Source: Faecalicoccus pleomorphus DSM 20574
Lineage (GTDB): Bacteria > Bacillota_I > Bacilli_A > Erysipelotrichales > Erysipelotrichaceae
DNA length: 64,000 bases
Direction of reading: 5' to 3'
NCBI RefSeq assembly: GCF_000420345.1
Contig: NZ_ATUT01000003.1
Span: 1-64,000, forward strand
Under the pieces are notes generated by a model. That model searched no databases. It was not told the DNA's origin and was given only the letters and a program-made list of their open reading frames with translations. Both the position numbers and the translations under genes were made by a program. Shown here piece after piece: positions 31,312 to 38,591 of this stretch; the first letter of the stretch is position 1; every line of letters starts with the position of its first letter.

Positions 31312-32190
31312 ATGACTTTGGTTCAATTACACTATTTTAAAACCATCTGTAAATACAACAATTTAACACGAGCCGCCAAGGCTCTGCACATTTCCCAACC
31401 TACATTAACGCATGTGATTCATGACTTGGAGCAGGAATTTGGCATTACTTTATTTCTGCGCCAGAACAAGGGTTTGGTCTTAACTAAGCAGGGACAAGAT
31501 TTTTTAAATGAAGCCAATCTATTACTGGAACAGGCAGATGCCTTTTCCAATCGAATGAAGTTTTTAGGCCATACGCATCAAGCGGTGCAATTTGGCCTGT
31601 CCCCGGCCAGTTCCACCTTATATTTTCCTTTGATTGCGCAAGCTTTATATCAACAATATCCACAGATTCAAACGATTCTTGTGGAAAACGGAAGCATGTT
31701 GAACCGACAAAAAATCATTGATGGAAAACTAGATTTAGCCATCATTTCATCAAATGCTCCTATACCTTCTACATTAGGTTCCTACAAAATCGCAAACACC
31801 AGAGTTTGCCTGTTTGTTCATAAGGAACATCCTTTGGCCAAAAAGAATATGTTATCGATACAAGAAATCAAGGAGCAACCTTTGGTCATGTTGTCCGAAG
31901 AATCTTTTCTTACTACCGCAACCATCAGCCAATGCATGCACTATAAGATTGATCCCAATATCATTTTAACAACCAACCAGATTTCTATTATCAAACAGCT
32001 GGTGACCAACAAAATTGCCGCTACTCTCCTTTTTGAACATACTTTACCGGACGATCAAGAATATGTATCGATTCCGGTAACAGAGTTTCAAGCAATTCAG
32101 ATTTACTTGATCTGGAATCAGTATAAGCAGATGACACCTGCCATGCAGCATTTGATCGAAGTGACCAGGCAAGTGTATCCAAATAACTAA
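31312..32190 (+). CDS. LysR-family transcriptional regulator
   Basis: A 292-residue protein with an N-terminal winged helix (TRAAKALHISQPTLTHVIHDLE) and a C-terminal substrate-binding domain. AGAGG precedes the ATG. It is divergent from the ABC exporter pair and is the last host gene before the integrated island. The ligand is unknown. Confidence 0.93.
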   Translation: MTLVQLHYFKTICKYNNLTRAAKALHISQPTLTHVIHDLEQEFGITLFLRQNKGLVLTKQGQDFLNEANLLLEQADAFSNRMKFLGHTHQAVQFGLSPASSTLYFPLIAQALYQQYPQIQTILVENGSMLNRQKIIDGKLDLAIISSNAPIPSTLGSYKIANTRVCLFVHKEHPLAKKNMLSIQEIKEQPLVMLSEESFLTTATISQCMHYKIDPNIILTTNQISIIKQLVTNKIAATLLFEHTLPDDQEYVSIPVTEFQAIQIYLIWNQYKQMTPAMQHLIEVTRQVYPNN

Positions 32191-32311
32191 TTCGTTCCTT
32201 ATTGTAATCGTATTATTAAAAAAACACCAATACATATAAATTAGTGTGTCATAAATTTTATTTATGAACATTTCATATCTTATGCCAGAAAGAAAACAAC
32301 AAAATTAAAAA

Positions 32312-32419
32312 TTTTTAGTACCAAACGAGTATCACAAGCCAAAAAGAAAAGCCCTTATCTGCTTTAGATAAAGGCTTTTTCTTATATATTTTGTCTTCGT
32401 TAAATTACTTAACTTCAAC
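32312..32419. repeat. Left attachment repeat (rplL 3' end copy)
   Basis: It aligns without gaps to 40514-40621, with mismatches only at 32321, 32327, 32338, 32385 and 32388. It includes a second copy of the rplL terminator and the last five codons plus stop of rplL. Upstream of 32312 is host DNA after the LysR gene, and similarity stops at 32419. The gap from 32191 to 32534 holds this repeat and AT-rich DNA, with no gene. Confidence 0.9.
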
Positions 32420-32534
32420 TTCTTTGCGATTTATTTTTATTATTCCACCTATATATAAGGCATATTTAGTGCTTTTTATTCCTTATATTTTATATAAAGA
32501 ACAATGAAAATAGAATTTCAGTATCAAATTAGTA

Positions 32535-32951
32535 TCATTTAGGTAGATCAGAATAGAGCTTTTCATACTGCTCTACGGCCTCCCTTTTTAGTCTAAACCC
32601 CTCACCGGGTGTAATGTGCATAAAGCCCGATATTTTCTCTATATCCCAATGGTAAAGATAATACCCTTCGAGCATTTCACTATAAGGCTTTTCCATTTTT
32701 TCTATACGCTCTTTTATGAGCCACCATTTATTGTGCTTTGCCAATCCCGCCTCTGCTGTCTCACGTTCCAAAGAATCAATATAGATGAACTTCTTCAAGG
32801 TTGGATCACTGACCTTCTGATCATAGGGGATCTTGTCATACTGAACCGCCTTGACATCGTAAAACGTTGATTTCGCCTTTTTGAGCTTATCCATCATGTA
32901 CCACCATTCTTCTGTTAATATGGCCAATTCCTCAAAGTCGTTCATTTCCAT
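32535..32951 (-). CDS. ArpU/RinA-like phage late-gene regulator (probable)
   Basis: A 138-residue protein. The C-terminal part YYLYHWDIEKISGFMHITPG followed by FRLKREAVEQYEKLY looks like the sigma-region-4-like helix-turn-helix of the ArpU/DUF1492 family. Members of that family switch on phage packaging and lysis genes. The N-terminal half is rich in Trp, Lys and Glu. GGAGAG precedes the ATG at 32951. It lies just after the capsid-gene terminator and ends inside a GTATCA repeat near the island end. The family assignment is by pattern only. Confidence 0.55.
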   Translation of the reverse strand: MEMNDFEELAILTEEWWYMMDKLKKAKSTFYDVKAVQYDKIPYDQKVSDPTLKKFIYIDSLERETAEAGLAKHNKWWLIKERIEKMEKPYSEMLEGYYLYHWDIEKISGFMHITPGEGFRLKREAVEQYEKLYSDLPK

Positions 32952-32965
32952 TTTCTCTCCATTCT

Positions 32966-33004
32966 TTTAAAAAATAGGACACCCCGGGGGAGAGGTGCCC
33001 TATA
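32966..33004 (-). terminator. Terminator after the capsid gene
   Basis: On the minus strand a stem of ATAGGGCACC and GGTGTCCTAT with one mismatch is followed by six T residues. It lies about 70 bases after the capsid stop and only about 15 bases before the ArpU-like gene, so that gene needs read-through or its own promoter. Confidence 0.85.
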
Positions 33005-33074
33005 TGCAGTCTGTTATTACCTTTTCTTTGCTAAGCCACTTTTGCGAATAAGGAGTTAATACCTTTCTGTAAAT

Positions 33075-33914
33075 CTACTCCGCTGTTACAGCCTGGTAGT
33101 AGATAGCGTTCTTCTTATTCTCTAAAACAAAAGCGTCATATACAATTCGACCCTCTACAAGATCACCACTGATCCCAGGTGGGTCACTGTGCACCTTATA
33201 ATCTTCCAATTTGGCCGGTGCTACGGTAGCCACCTTATGGCATACCATAAAGCCAAATTGAGCCGGTAAACGCTTGGCCGGTACTTTCACTACTGAAAGA
33301 CCGTCAACCATAGCAATGACACCCTGTAGGCGCTGTTCCTGTGCCACATCACTGTCTAGTGTGATGTCCGGGCACTGTTTTAACAGTTTGTACGTTGTAG
33401 GGGTCACGATCAAGACACGGCCTGTGTCCGGGGCCTCTGCGTCGTCCAAAGCCTCAGTGGCCTTCAAGATCTCGTCATAGATATTTGTTTCTGTCAATTC
33501 AATGGCAGAAGGCGTATTTCCGGCCCCTGTGCACATTTTATTGAATACATAGGTATCTACTTCGGGGATAATGACTTCACGCTCCTGTCGGGCTAAAGCA
33601 CTTGCTCCGGCTAGCTGTTGTGCTGTTTCGTCTTTGTCCATTTTATCAATGGCAAAGGTGAAAGATCGATCCTTTGTCAATGTGAGTTCTTCTGTTGTTG
33701 CATTAAGGCTTGCAACGGTACCATATCTAGAATTACCTTCATTCGTTCCCTCACGGTCGTAGTCGTTCATGGTAGCAGTGCTGATCTTATAGACCTTGAC
33801 TGTATGAGCGCCTGTCCATGTGAAATCGTTATTCGTTACAAGGCTCTTCTTGGCCTCTGTCGTGAACATCTCATCAACGTAGGGCTCAAATTTTGTGACT
33901 AAATCAATAGCCAT
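33075..33914 (-). CDS. Phage major capsid protein (HK97-fold type)
   Basis: A 279-residue protein that reads like the major capsid proteins of Firmicutes siphophages: DLVTKFEPYVDEMF at the start, then SFTFAIDKMDKDETAQ and a C-terminal GRIVYDAFVLENKKNAIYYQ. It would assemble the shell with the scaffold encoded directly upstream. No delta domain is fused to it, which fits a separate scaffold. GGAG lies before the ATG at 33914. It is 18 bases after the scaffold gene. Confidence 0.85.
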   Translation of the reverse strand: MAIDLVTKFEPYVDEMFTTEAKKSLVTNNDFTWTGAHTVKVYKISTATMNDYDREGTNEGNSRYGTVASLNATTEELTLTKDRSFTFAIDKMDKDETAQQLAGASALARQEREVIIPEVDTYVFNKMCTGAGNTPSAIELTETNIYDEILKATEALDDAEAPDTGRVLIVTPTTYKLLKQCPDITLDSDVAQEQRLQGVIAMVDGLSVVKVPAKRLPAQFGFMVCHKVATVAPAKLEDYKVHSDPPGISGDLVEGRIVYDAFVLENKKNAIYYQAVTAE

Positions 33915-33932
33915 TGTTTATCACTCCTTTAT

Positions 33933-34448
33933 CTATTCTTTAGGAGCAAAAGCAGATTTTAAATTGTCATTGTTGCCTGTTTTGAATTTATCGCCATGAA
34001 TGGGCGGTTTCCCTTTTAGAAATGCTTTCTTGATCTCATATTCTTTATCATCTAAAACCTTTTTAAAGACATTCAATACATGAGTATAACTCTCTTCAAA
34101 TTCGTCTTTATTAGATAAATTCATGAGCGCGATCAATTCTGTAGGAAGTCCTTCTTTCAAAAGGCGTTCCCGACCTTCTGCTCTAAACTCCCTTTGTGTT
34201 ACTTCTCGTTCTCTTCGATCCAATTCCGTTTCTACCGGGTTTAGGATCTTTTCAAATTTTTTGTGCTGTTGTGCAAGTCTTCGCTTTACAATTCTTTCTA
34301 AGTCTTCCTCTGAAAACTTCTTGACCTTTTTAGGATCTTCTTCCTCGCTTTTTTCAGCACCTTCTGTCTGTTGTTCAGTAGTGACAGCCTCTACTTCTTC
34401 CGGGTTTTGTTCGTTTTGGATTCCCTCAACCATTTCTTCTTGTGGCAT
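33933..34448 (-). CDS. Phage scaffolding protein (DUF4355-like)
   Basis: A 171-residue, highly charged, helical protein. An acidic Glu/Gln-rich N-terminus is followed by a coiled-coil segment (SEEDLERIVKRRLAQQHKKFE and ELDRREREVTQREFRAEGRE) and a short basic C-terminus likely to bind capsid. This is the normal pattern of scaffolds that precede such capsid genes. I use the ATG at 34448, which has AGAGAGG upstream. A longer reading reaches into the hairpin region and gives an unlikely sequence. Confidence 0.82.
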   Translation of the reverse strand: MPQEEMVEGIQNEQNPEEVEAVTTEQQTEGAEKSEEEDPKKVKKFSEEDLERIVKRRLAQQHKKFEKILNPVETELDRREREVTQREFRAEGRERLLKEGLPTELIALMNLSNKDEFEESYTHVLNVFKKVLDDKEYEIKKAFLKGKPPIHGDKFKTGNNDNLKSAFAPKE

Positions 34449-34508
34449 GTATTGCCCTCTCTTTCTATGCCTTTTAAGCGCAAGGCCTAGCGCCTTTTGA
34501 GGTGTCGC

Positions 34509-34634
34509 GCCACGCTGAATAGAACCAAAAATAAAAGCGTGGCTCCTCGACCTTAAACAAGGGGATTCCCACGCTGAAAATATGAATAGAGGAATAAAAA
34601 AGCGTGGGATCATGAAAAACATACTTTCCCACGC
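34509..34634 (-). other. Duplicated stem-loop array upstream of the scaffold gene
   Basis: Two hairpins share sequence. One has arms GCCACGCT (34509-34516) and AGCGTGGC (34536-34543). The other has arms TCCCACGCT (34567-34575) and AGCGTGGGA (34601-34609). Both loops contain GAATAGA and an A-rich AATAAAA stretch, so the unit was duplicated. A third half-site TCCCACGC lies at 34627-34634. The array falls in the 5' leader of the scaffold-capsid transcript. The whole gap 34449-34872 has no convincing gene. Possible roles are a packaging or origin site, or an RNA control element. Confidence 0.7.
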
Positions 34635-34692
34635 CCGGAGTTAGGCTTACTTTGATAAAAGGGAAAACGTCAATTAAGAACCCTTTAATCAT

Positions 34693-34731
34693 TGCGGTAC
34701 TTATGGCTATATTATACCATGCCTTACCGCA
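34693..34731 (-). promoter_or_regulatory. Promoter inside a palindrome, for the scaffold-capsid genes
   Basis: On the minus strand a TGG-extended -10 box TATAAT (34711-34716) sits at the centre of an inverted repeat with arms TGCGGTA (34693-34699) and TACCGCA (34725-34731). No consensus -35 box is present, as expected for an activated or operator-controlled late promoter. Transcripts would run through the stem-loop array into the scaffold gene. Confidence 0.6.
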
Positions 34732-34872
34732 TTTATATACCTTATAATCAAGTGAAAAGCCCCTTATACAAGGAGCTCCACTTTTTACGCTTTTGTGTTT
34801 AGCTGAATAAGAATGATGTCAAATCCCATGCTTAGACTGTCCTCAGACTCGACTCAGCCCATAGGTATTATA

Positions 34873-35031
34873 TCACATTTCCGGCCAATCGGTTAGTTTG
34901 TCCGATTCTTCTTTTAATCTCTCGTATTCTTTATCAAGTTCTTCCGAAGAAAGGCCGGAGAAAATAATACCGTCATAATAGCCTAAAGTTTTTTCCTCTT
35001 TGTCCTTACCTTTTTTCTTCTTTTTAGCCAT
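34873..35031 (-). CDS. Small lysine-rich protein, unknown
   Basis: A 52-residue ORF that starts MAKKKKKGKDKEEKTLGYYDG and ends with a helical EELDKEYERLKEESDKLTDW segment. AGAGGTGA precedes the ATG at 35031. It follows the 121-residue acidic protein gene by 12 bases. Basic N-termini of this sort occur in small phage proteins, but no family is recognised. Confidence 0.65.
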   Translation of the reverse strand: MAKKKKKGKDKEEKTLGYYDGIIFSGLSSEELDKEYERLKEESDKLTDWPEM

Positions 35032-35043
35032 AATCGCTCACCT

Positions 35044-35409
35044 CTATATAGCACCTAATATTTCCTCTAGTCCCTCACGAAGTTGTTCTTCGTTTATACA
35101 GTATGGATCATGAGCTACAATTTCATCGCACGGATCATATCGATCTGCAAGTTCCCATATTCGTGACACGATAGTATTCTCGTCATTTCGATCATTAGGA
35201 TCAGCAGAGTACTCCAAATCTTCCTCATGATCCACCCAAAATTGATCAACATAGTTACAGTATTCCTTAGCTGTCATTGAGTTACCACTAAGAAAATCCT
35301 TTGTGTGATCAATAAAGCTATTATAGGGTGTCTTTGATCGGTCATATGTATCTATTTGTTTGCATAACTCTTCTAAGTCTAGTCTATCATCTACTATATA
35401 GCTATTCAT
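35044..35409 (-). CDS. Acidic small protein, unknown
   Basis: A 121-residue, strongly acidic protein (many Asp and Glu; for example VDHEEDLEYSADPNDRNDE) with no membrane segment. I use the ATG at 35409, which has GAGGGG upstream, rather than an upstream start with no ribosome binding site. The charge pattern would suit a DNA mimic or an antirestriction-like protein, but that is speculation. Confidence 0.65.
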   Translation of the reverse strand: MNSYIVDDRLDLEELCKQIDTYDRSKTPYNSFIDHTKDFLSGNSMTAKEYCNYVDQFWVDHEEDLEYSADPNDRNDENTIVSRIWELADRYDPCDEIVAHDPYCINEEQLREGLEEILGAI

Positions 35410-35488
35410 TGTTACCCCTCTAGTTACATTATACCCCATTTCCTCGCGTGCGCGCGTATATGTTGGCCTTTGTTGGTTAAGCCATTAA

Positions 35489-35511
35489 AAAGACGAGCCT
35501 TTCACTCGTCC
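35489..35511 (-). terminator. Terminator with a stop codon in its loop
   Basis: On the minus strand GACGAG and CTCGTC pair and are followed by TTTTT. The TGA of the 48-residue gene lies in the loop. It ends the primase-side transcript before the acidic-protein gene. Confidence 0.75.
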
Positions 35512-35648
35512 TTTAACATTACATAGGCTTTCTTGTATGGCCCTTCATTGTTCTTTGATCTCTTGACCTTCTTGATCTTGCCCTTGAATCGAGAAAGAAC
35601 CCTGTATAGCTCTTTCTCGTCTTCATAGCTTACTGTGAGCTTAATCAT
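35502..35648 (-). CDS. Very small basic protein, unknown
   Basis: A 48-residue ORF that begins MIKLTVSYEDEKELYRVLSR and continues with a lysine-rich KGKIKKVKRSK stretch. The short beta-alpha pattern resembles small phage proteins of the early region. Its ATG at 35648 overlaps the stop of the gene before it by eight bases, and a GGGG-rich sequence lies upstream. It ends in a terminator hairpin. Confidence 0.65.
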   Translation of the reverse strand: MIKLTVSYEDEKELYRVLSRFKGKIKKVKRSKNNEGPYKKAYVMLKDE

Positions 35649-35952
35649 ACTTATACCCCGTCAGCTCATACATCCACGCCTTAAAATCTTTGTATGAGGC
35701 GTTATCTGTGCCTTTCTTACGGAGATAATTCAGCACACTGTAGTACATGGCCATATGGTTATGGTCATACCGCTCTTTGTTGCTCTTTTGGCCGTTGTAA
35801 TAACCATATCTATAAATATCTGAAAGCCATTCGTCCATACTTTCTGCATTCATGATCAAGGCCTTACACTCTAGAATTGTTACATACCCCATACCTGGCA
35901 TATCTTGTACCTTTTCTCTAATTTGTTCGATCATATCTTCGGTGATAATCAT
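35641..35952 (-). CDS. Small protein, unknown
   Basis: A 103-residue protein rich in Tyr and Met (SDIYRYGYYNGQKSNKERY). It is probably helical and cytoplasmic. It sits between a 50-residue gene (19 bases upstream) and an overlapping 48-residue gene. The layout suggests one early operon that begins at the Cro-like gene. I do not recognise the family. Confidence 0.7.
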   Translation of the reverse strand: MIITEDMIEQIREKVQDMPGMGYVTILECKALIMNAESMDEWLSDIYRYGYYNGQKSNKERYDHNHMAMYYSVLNYLRKKGTDNASYKDFKAWMYELTGYKYD

Positions 35953-35971
35953 AGTTTTTTTCCTCTTCTTT

Positions 35972-36124
35972 CTAAAAACACTTTCTTTGTTTAATTACAT
36001 AGATTTCATACGATAAAACCGCTAAAATACACTCTTGCATTGTCAAATCCGGATTTTTCTTTTTAAGCTCTCTCGCCGTTTTTAAAACACTGCTTTCTAT
36101 AAAATTCACTGTCCAATCTGACAT
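35972..36124 (-). CDS. Small protein, unknown
   Basis: A 50-residue protein starting MSDWTVNFIESSVLKTARE. The ATG at 36124 follows AGAGAGG with good spacing. A longer reading from a TTG at 36223 lacks a ribosome binding site and would cover part of the repeat region after the primase gene. Function unknown. Confidence 0.6.
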   Translation of the reverse strand: MSDWTVNFIESSVLKTARELKKKNPDLTMQECILAVLSYEIYVIKQRKCF

Positions 36125-36189
36125 TGTTACGTCCTCTCTTTCTATATATGGTAGTCTTTTTATGTATCCATTCCCTATGATGTTGTGGT

Positions 36190-36330
36190 GAAGGGCAAGT
36201 TGAGTTAAGTTGTTATACTTCAAATCTCATATTGTCTATCTATTTGACTCAATTTGACCCAATAGGGCAATATGAGTAAGTATTGATTATATAAGGCTTT
36301 TTTCTCAATTTGTCCCTCTATCAATGGGTC
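36190..36330. other. Candidate replication origin after the primase gene
   Basis: This AT-rich stretch holds three copies of CTCAA(T/C)TTG: 36197-36205 (inverted), 36248-36256 and 36304-36312. It also holds an inverted pair CTCATATTG (36226-36234) and CAATATGAG (36268-36276), and a GACCCA/TGGGTC pair (36257-36262, 36325-36330). Iterons next to the primase-helicase gene are where phage-inducible islands keep their origin. No gene covers most of 36125-36329. Confidence 0.5.
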
Positions 36331-38150
36331 TATAGAAGTTTGTCCTCTTCGGGTAGCGAAATAAACCATTTTACGCCTTTTTTATCCCCTTTTCCCTCAC
36401 ACCTCATTTTGACCTTTTTGGACGAATTGAGTTCTTCTTTTGCGTTTCTAATGGTTTTGTCAGATATTCCGGCCTCTTTTAAGGCTGTATTTAAATCCTT
36501 GATATTCATTTCCCCTTGATCCTCAAGAAGGTCAAGTATCATCTGCTTTGCCTCATCTCTTGCCGGTGCACTTCGTTCAAGTTTCTTCTCATGCACAAAG
36601 TCCCAATCTTTCTTTTCGGTTGATCCTAAGAACTTAGGTACCTGGTCCACAAGCATATAGAGCACTGTCTTATTTAATGGCGCATAATTGCTTTTAGCAT
36701 GGTCAAGGTACAAGCTCCCGTTTTTGGTCTTACCCAAAAGGAAGGCACTTCTCGCGATGTCGAATATATCCGAGCTATCCGCAAAACGGCCTCTCCCGGA
36801 GCGATCACTCATCTTATTAGTGTGCATGACAATGATCATGGTTGTACCGGTCTCGGTGCCCAATGCTACTAAAGGATTAAGTGCGTCTCTCATCTGATTC
36901 CTGTAGCCCATATTTACATTAGGGGGCAAAAAGCTCTGTAAAGGGTCAAATATACATCCGTCCGGCCTATGCTCCAAAATTGTATTTTTGAGTGTTTCGC
37001 TATTGAATTTCATGTATTCAAAGTTGGGATCAGTATAAGGCACGCTTAGAATATTGCTCATGTTTGCCCCATTACTGATCAGACGTTCAGATAAGACCTC
37101 TTCCAATTCGTCCTCTGAGCTCAATACAAGAAACTTCATAGGCTTTCTTGGGTTACTACTGAACTCTATAGGATCTTCAAAGAAACAGGGCTTTCCGGCA
37201 CTCAGACAAGCCACTATATGGCACCAAAGAAATGTTTTACCCGTCCCACCATCAGCACCTATCAGCGTGATCTTCCCCTTTGGAATCCACCCCGGTATCA
37301 GCCATTCAATGGGTTTAGGTTGTACATCAGCCATTGAAACAAGGCTAACTTCTTTCGGTATGTCTTCTCTCTCGTACTCGTCAAAGTTATTTATAGACGG
37401 AAATACTTCACTCTCAAGCTCTTCCTCACTCAAGGGTGGTACACACTTATTTTCATTGATATTTCTGATCATAGCCTTTATGGCCTCATCATCCGCCATA
37501 TTTCCTTTAAAGGTGTGACGACCAATAGCTTTAACTAGATAGTCAGTTCGCCCACCTTCCGGCACCATAGCAAGATTCTGTGAGGATTGTGGTAGTGTTT
37601 CTTTTTTAGTCATGGCCTTAAACTGCATAAGTTCGAGCACGCTCTCATTTGCCTCTGCCGGCTCAATATCGTTAAGCCACTCGTAGTATTTTCCTCTATA
37701 TATAGAAGGTGGCGCTATAATACAATTCCTGTCACCTCGTGTATCAACTCCCGGCAAAATATTACTTCTTCCTTTTATGTGGATCTCTTGAGGCACCTTA
37801 AAATAATAATGACGGCCACCTGTAGTAGTCTTTGCCATACGAGTATTAGGAAAGGCTCCGTGCTCTGCTTGCCACTTTTCAATAGATTCAAAGCCATTTA
37901 CACCATTTCTCTTATGCTCCGGACTGTCAACATCAATAACACAAACATTATCCCTGTTCCCGTGACCAGTTCCAATGGCTATATTCCCCGACCAATTTTG
38001 TACCGGTGTTTTTCTAAGCTTTCCCGGCCAATCTTCACCGGCTAAGAAAATGACTTTTTTACTTCCATCTTCCTTTGTGCTAAGCTTTATAGGGGTGATA
38101 TAAAGGCCTTGCTTTATGTAGGAGTTGGCAAAGTCTTTAAGACTCATCAT
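36330..38150 (-). CDS. Primase-helicase (prim-pol domain plus RepA-like AAA domain)
   Basis: A 606-residue replication protein. The N-terminal prim-pol domain (about residues 1-190) shows the acidic motif VCVIDVDSPEH, then TTTGGRHYYFKV and GVDTRGDRNCIIAPPS. The central helicase domain has Walker A GADGGTGKTF and a Walker B-like CIFDPLQSF. The last 80 residues form a winged helix (GISDKTIRNAKEELN). It would start replication of the excised island. Its ATG overlaps the stop codon of the Xis-like gene, so the two are co-translated. Confidence 0.88.
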   Translation of the reverse strand: MMSLKDFANSYIKQGLYITPIKLSTKEDGSKKVIFLAGEDWPGKLRKTPVQNWSGNIAIGTGHGNRDNVCVIDVDSPEHKRNGVNGFESIEKWQAEHGAFPNTRMAKTTTGGRHYYFKVPQEIHIKGRSNILPGVDTRGDRNCIIAPPSIYRGKYYEWLNDIEPAEANESVLELMQFKAMTKKETLPQSSQNLAMVPEGGRTDYLVKAIGRHTFKGNMADDEAIKAMIRNINENKCVPPLSEEELESEVFPSINNFDEYEREDIPKEVSLVSMADVQPKPIEWLIPGWIPKGKITLIGADGGTGKTFLWCHIVACLSAGKPCFFEDPIEFSSNPRKPMKFLVLSSEDELEEVLSERLISNGANMSNILSVPYTDPNFEYMKFNSETLKNTILEHRPDGCIFDPLQSFLPPNVNMGYRNQMRDALNPLVALGTETGTTMIIVMHTNKMSDRSGRGRFADSSDIFDIARSAFLLGKTKNGSLYLDHAKSNYAPLNKTVLYMLVDQVPKFLGSTEKKDWDFVHEKKLERSAPARDEAKQMILDLLEDQGEMNIKDLNTALKEAGISDKTIRNAKEELNSSKKVKMRCEGKGDKKGVKWFISLPEEDKLL

Positions 38151-38368
38151 CTCATCACCCCACAGCGTTCCATAAAGTACTTACGTGGAACTCGTCCGGC
38201 TACTGTATAGTAGCCCTTTTTCTTTAGCTCTCCGTTCATGGATCGCATAAGCTCGTAGGCCTTACCTTTGGATACTTTGAGCATAGACATTACCTCATCT
38301 ACAAAGATGAAATATTGATCCTTGATCTCTTGGTACCCCTCTTTAAATTCTTCATGCATCTTAATCAC
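38147..38368 (-). CDS. Excisionase-like small helix-turn-helix protein
   Basis: A 73-residue protein with a winged-helix pattern (FVDEVMSMLKVSKGKAYELM, then a YYTVAGRVPRKYFMERCG wing), like the AlpA/Xis-type proteins of Gram-positive phages and islands. It probably steers the integrase toward excision or acts as a regulator. It overlaps its neighbours on both sides by four bases. Confidence 0.65.
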   Translation of the reverse strand: MIKMHEEFKEGYQEIKDQYFIFVDEVMSMLKVSKGKAYELMRSMNGELKKKGYYTVAGRVPRKYFMERCGVMR

Positions 38369-38571
38369 CTCTTTTCTAATAGATCTTCAAGTTTCATGCC
38401 TAATGCGTCCGCAATCTTCTTGCCTGTCTCATAGGTGCATGATCCGCCATTGCAGACTTTATTCAGCGTAAAACGAGCCACTTCTGATTTCTTAGCTAAT
38501 TCAATCTGTGTTATGTCACGATCATACAAGACACCTCTCAATAGCTTTGCGTCTATTCTCATCTTTCTCAC
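38365..38571 (-). CDS. Cro-like repressor (XRE helix-turn-helix)
   Basis: A 68-residue protein made almost wholly of an XRE domain (ITQIELAKKSEVARFTLNKV and a C-terminal ALGMKLEDLLEKR). It is divergent from the main repressor gene and is the first gene of the early operon, as Cro is in phages and Str in SaPI islands. It probably binds the same operators. Confidence 0.8.
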   Translation of the reverse strand: MRKMRIDAKLLRGVLYDRDITQIELAKKSEVARFTLNKVCNGGSCTYETGKKIADALGMKLEDLLEKR

Positions 38572-38591
38572 CTCGCTTTTTTAGGTTTCTT

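Noticed and set aside
34509-34634. CRISPR array
   Set aside because: There are only two full units, each an inverted repeat with related loops, and no cas genes nearby. Spacing and spacer diversity do not fit.
34474-34692. A 72-codon minus-strand ORF and the long 5' extension of the scaffold gene
   Set aside because: Both run through the duplicated hairpins and give aromatic-rich sequences with no ribosome binding site. The hairpins explain the DNA better.
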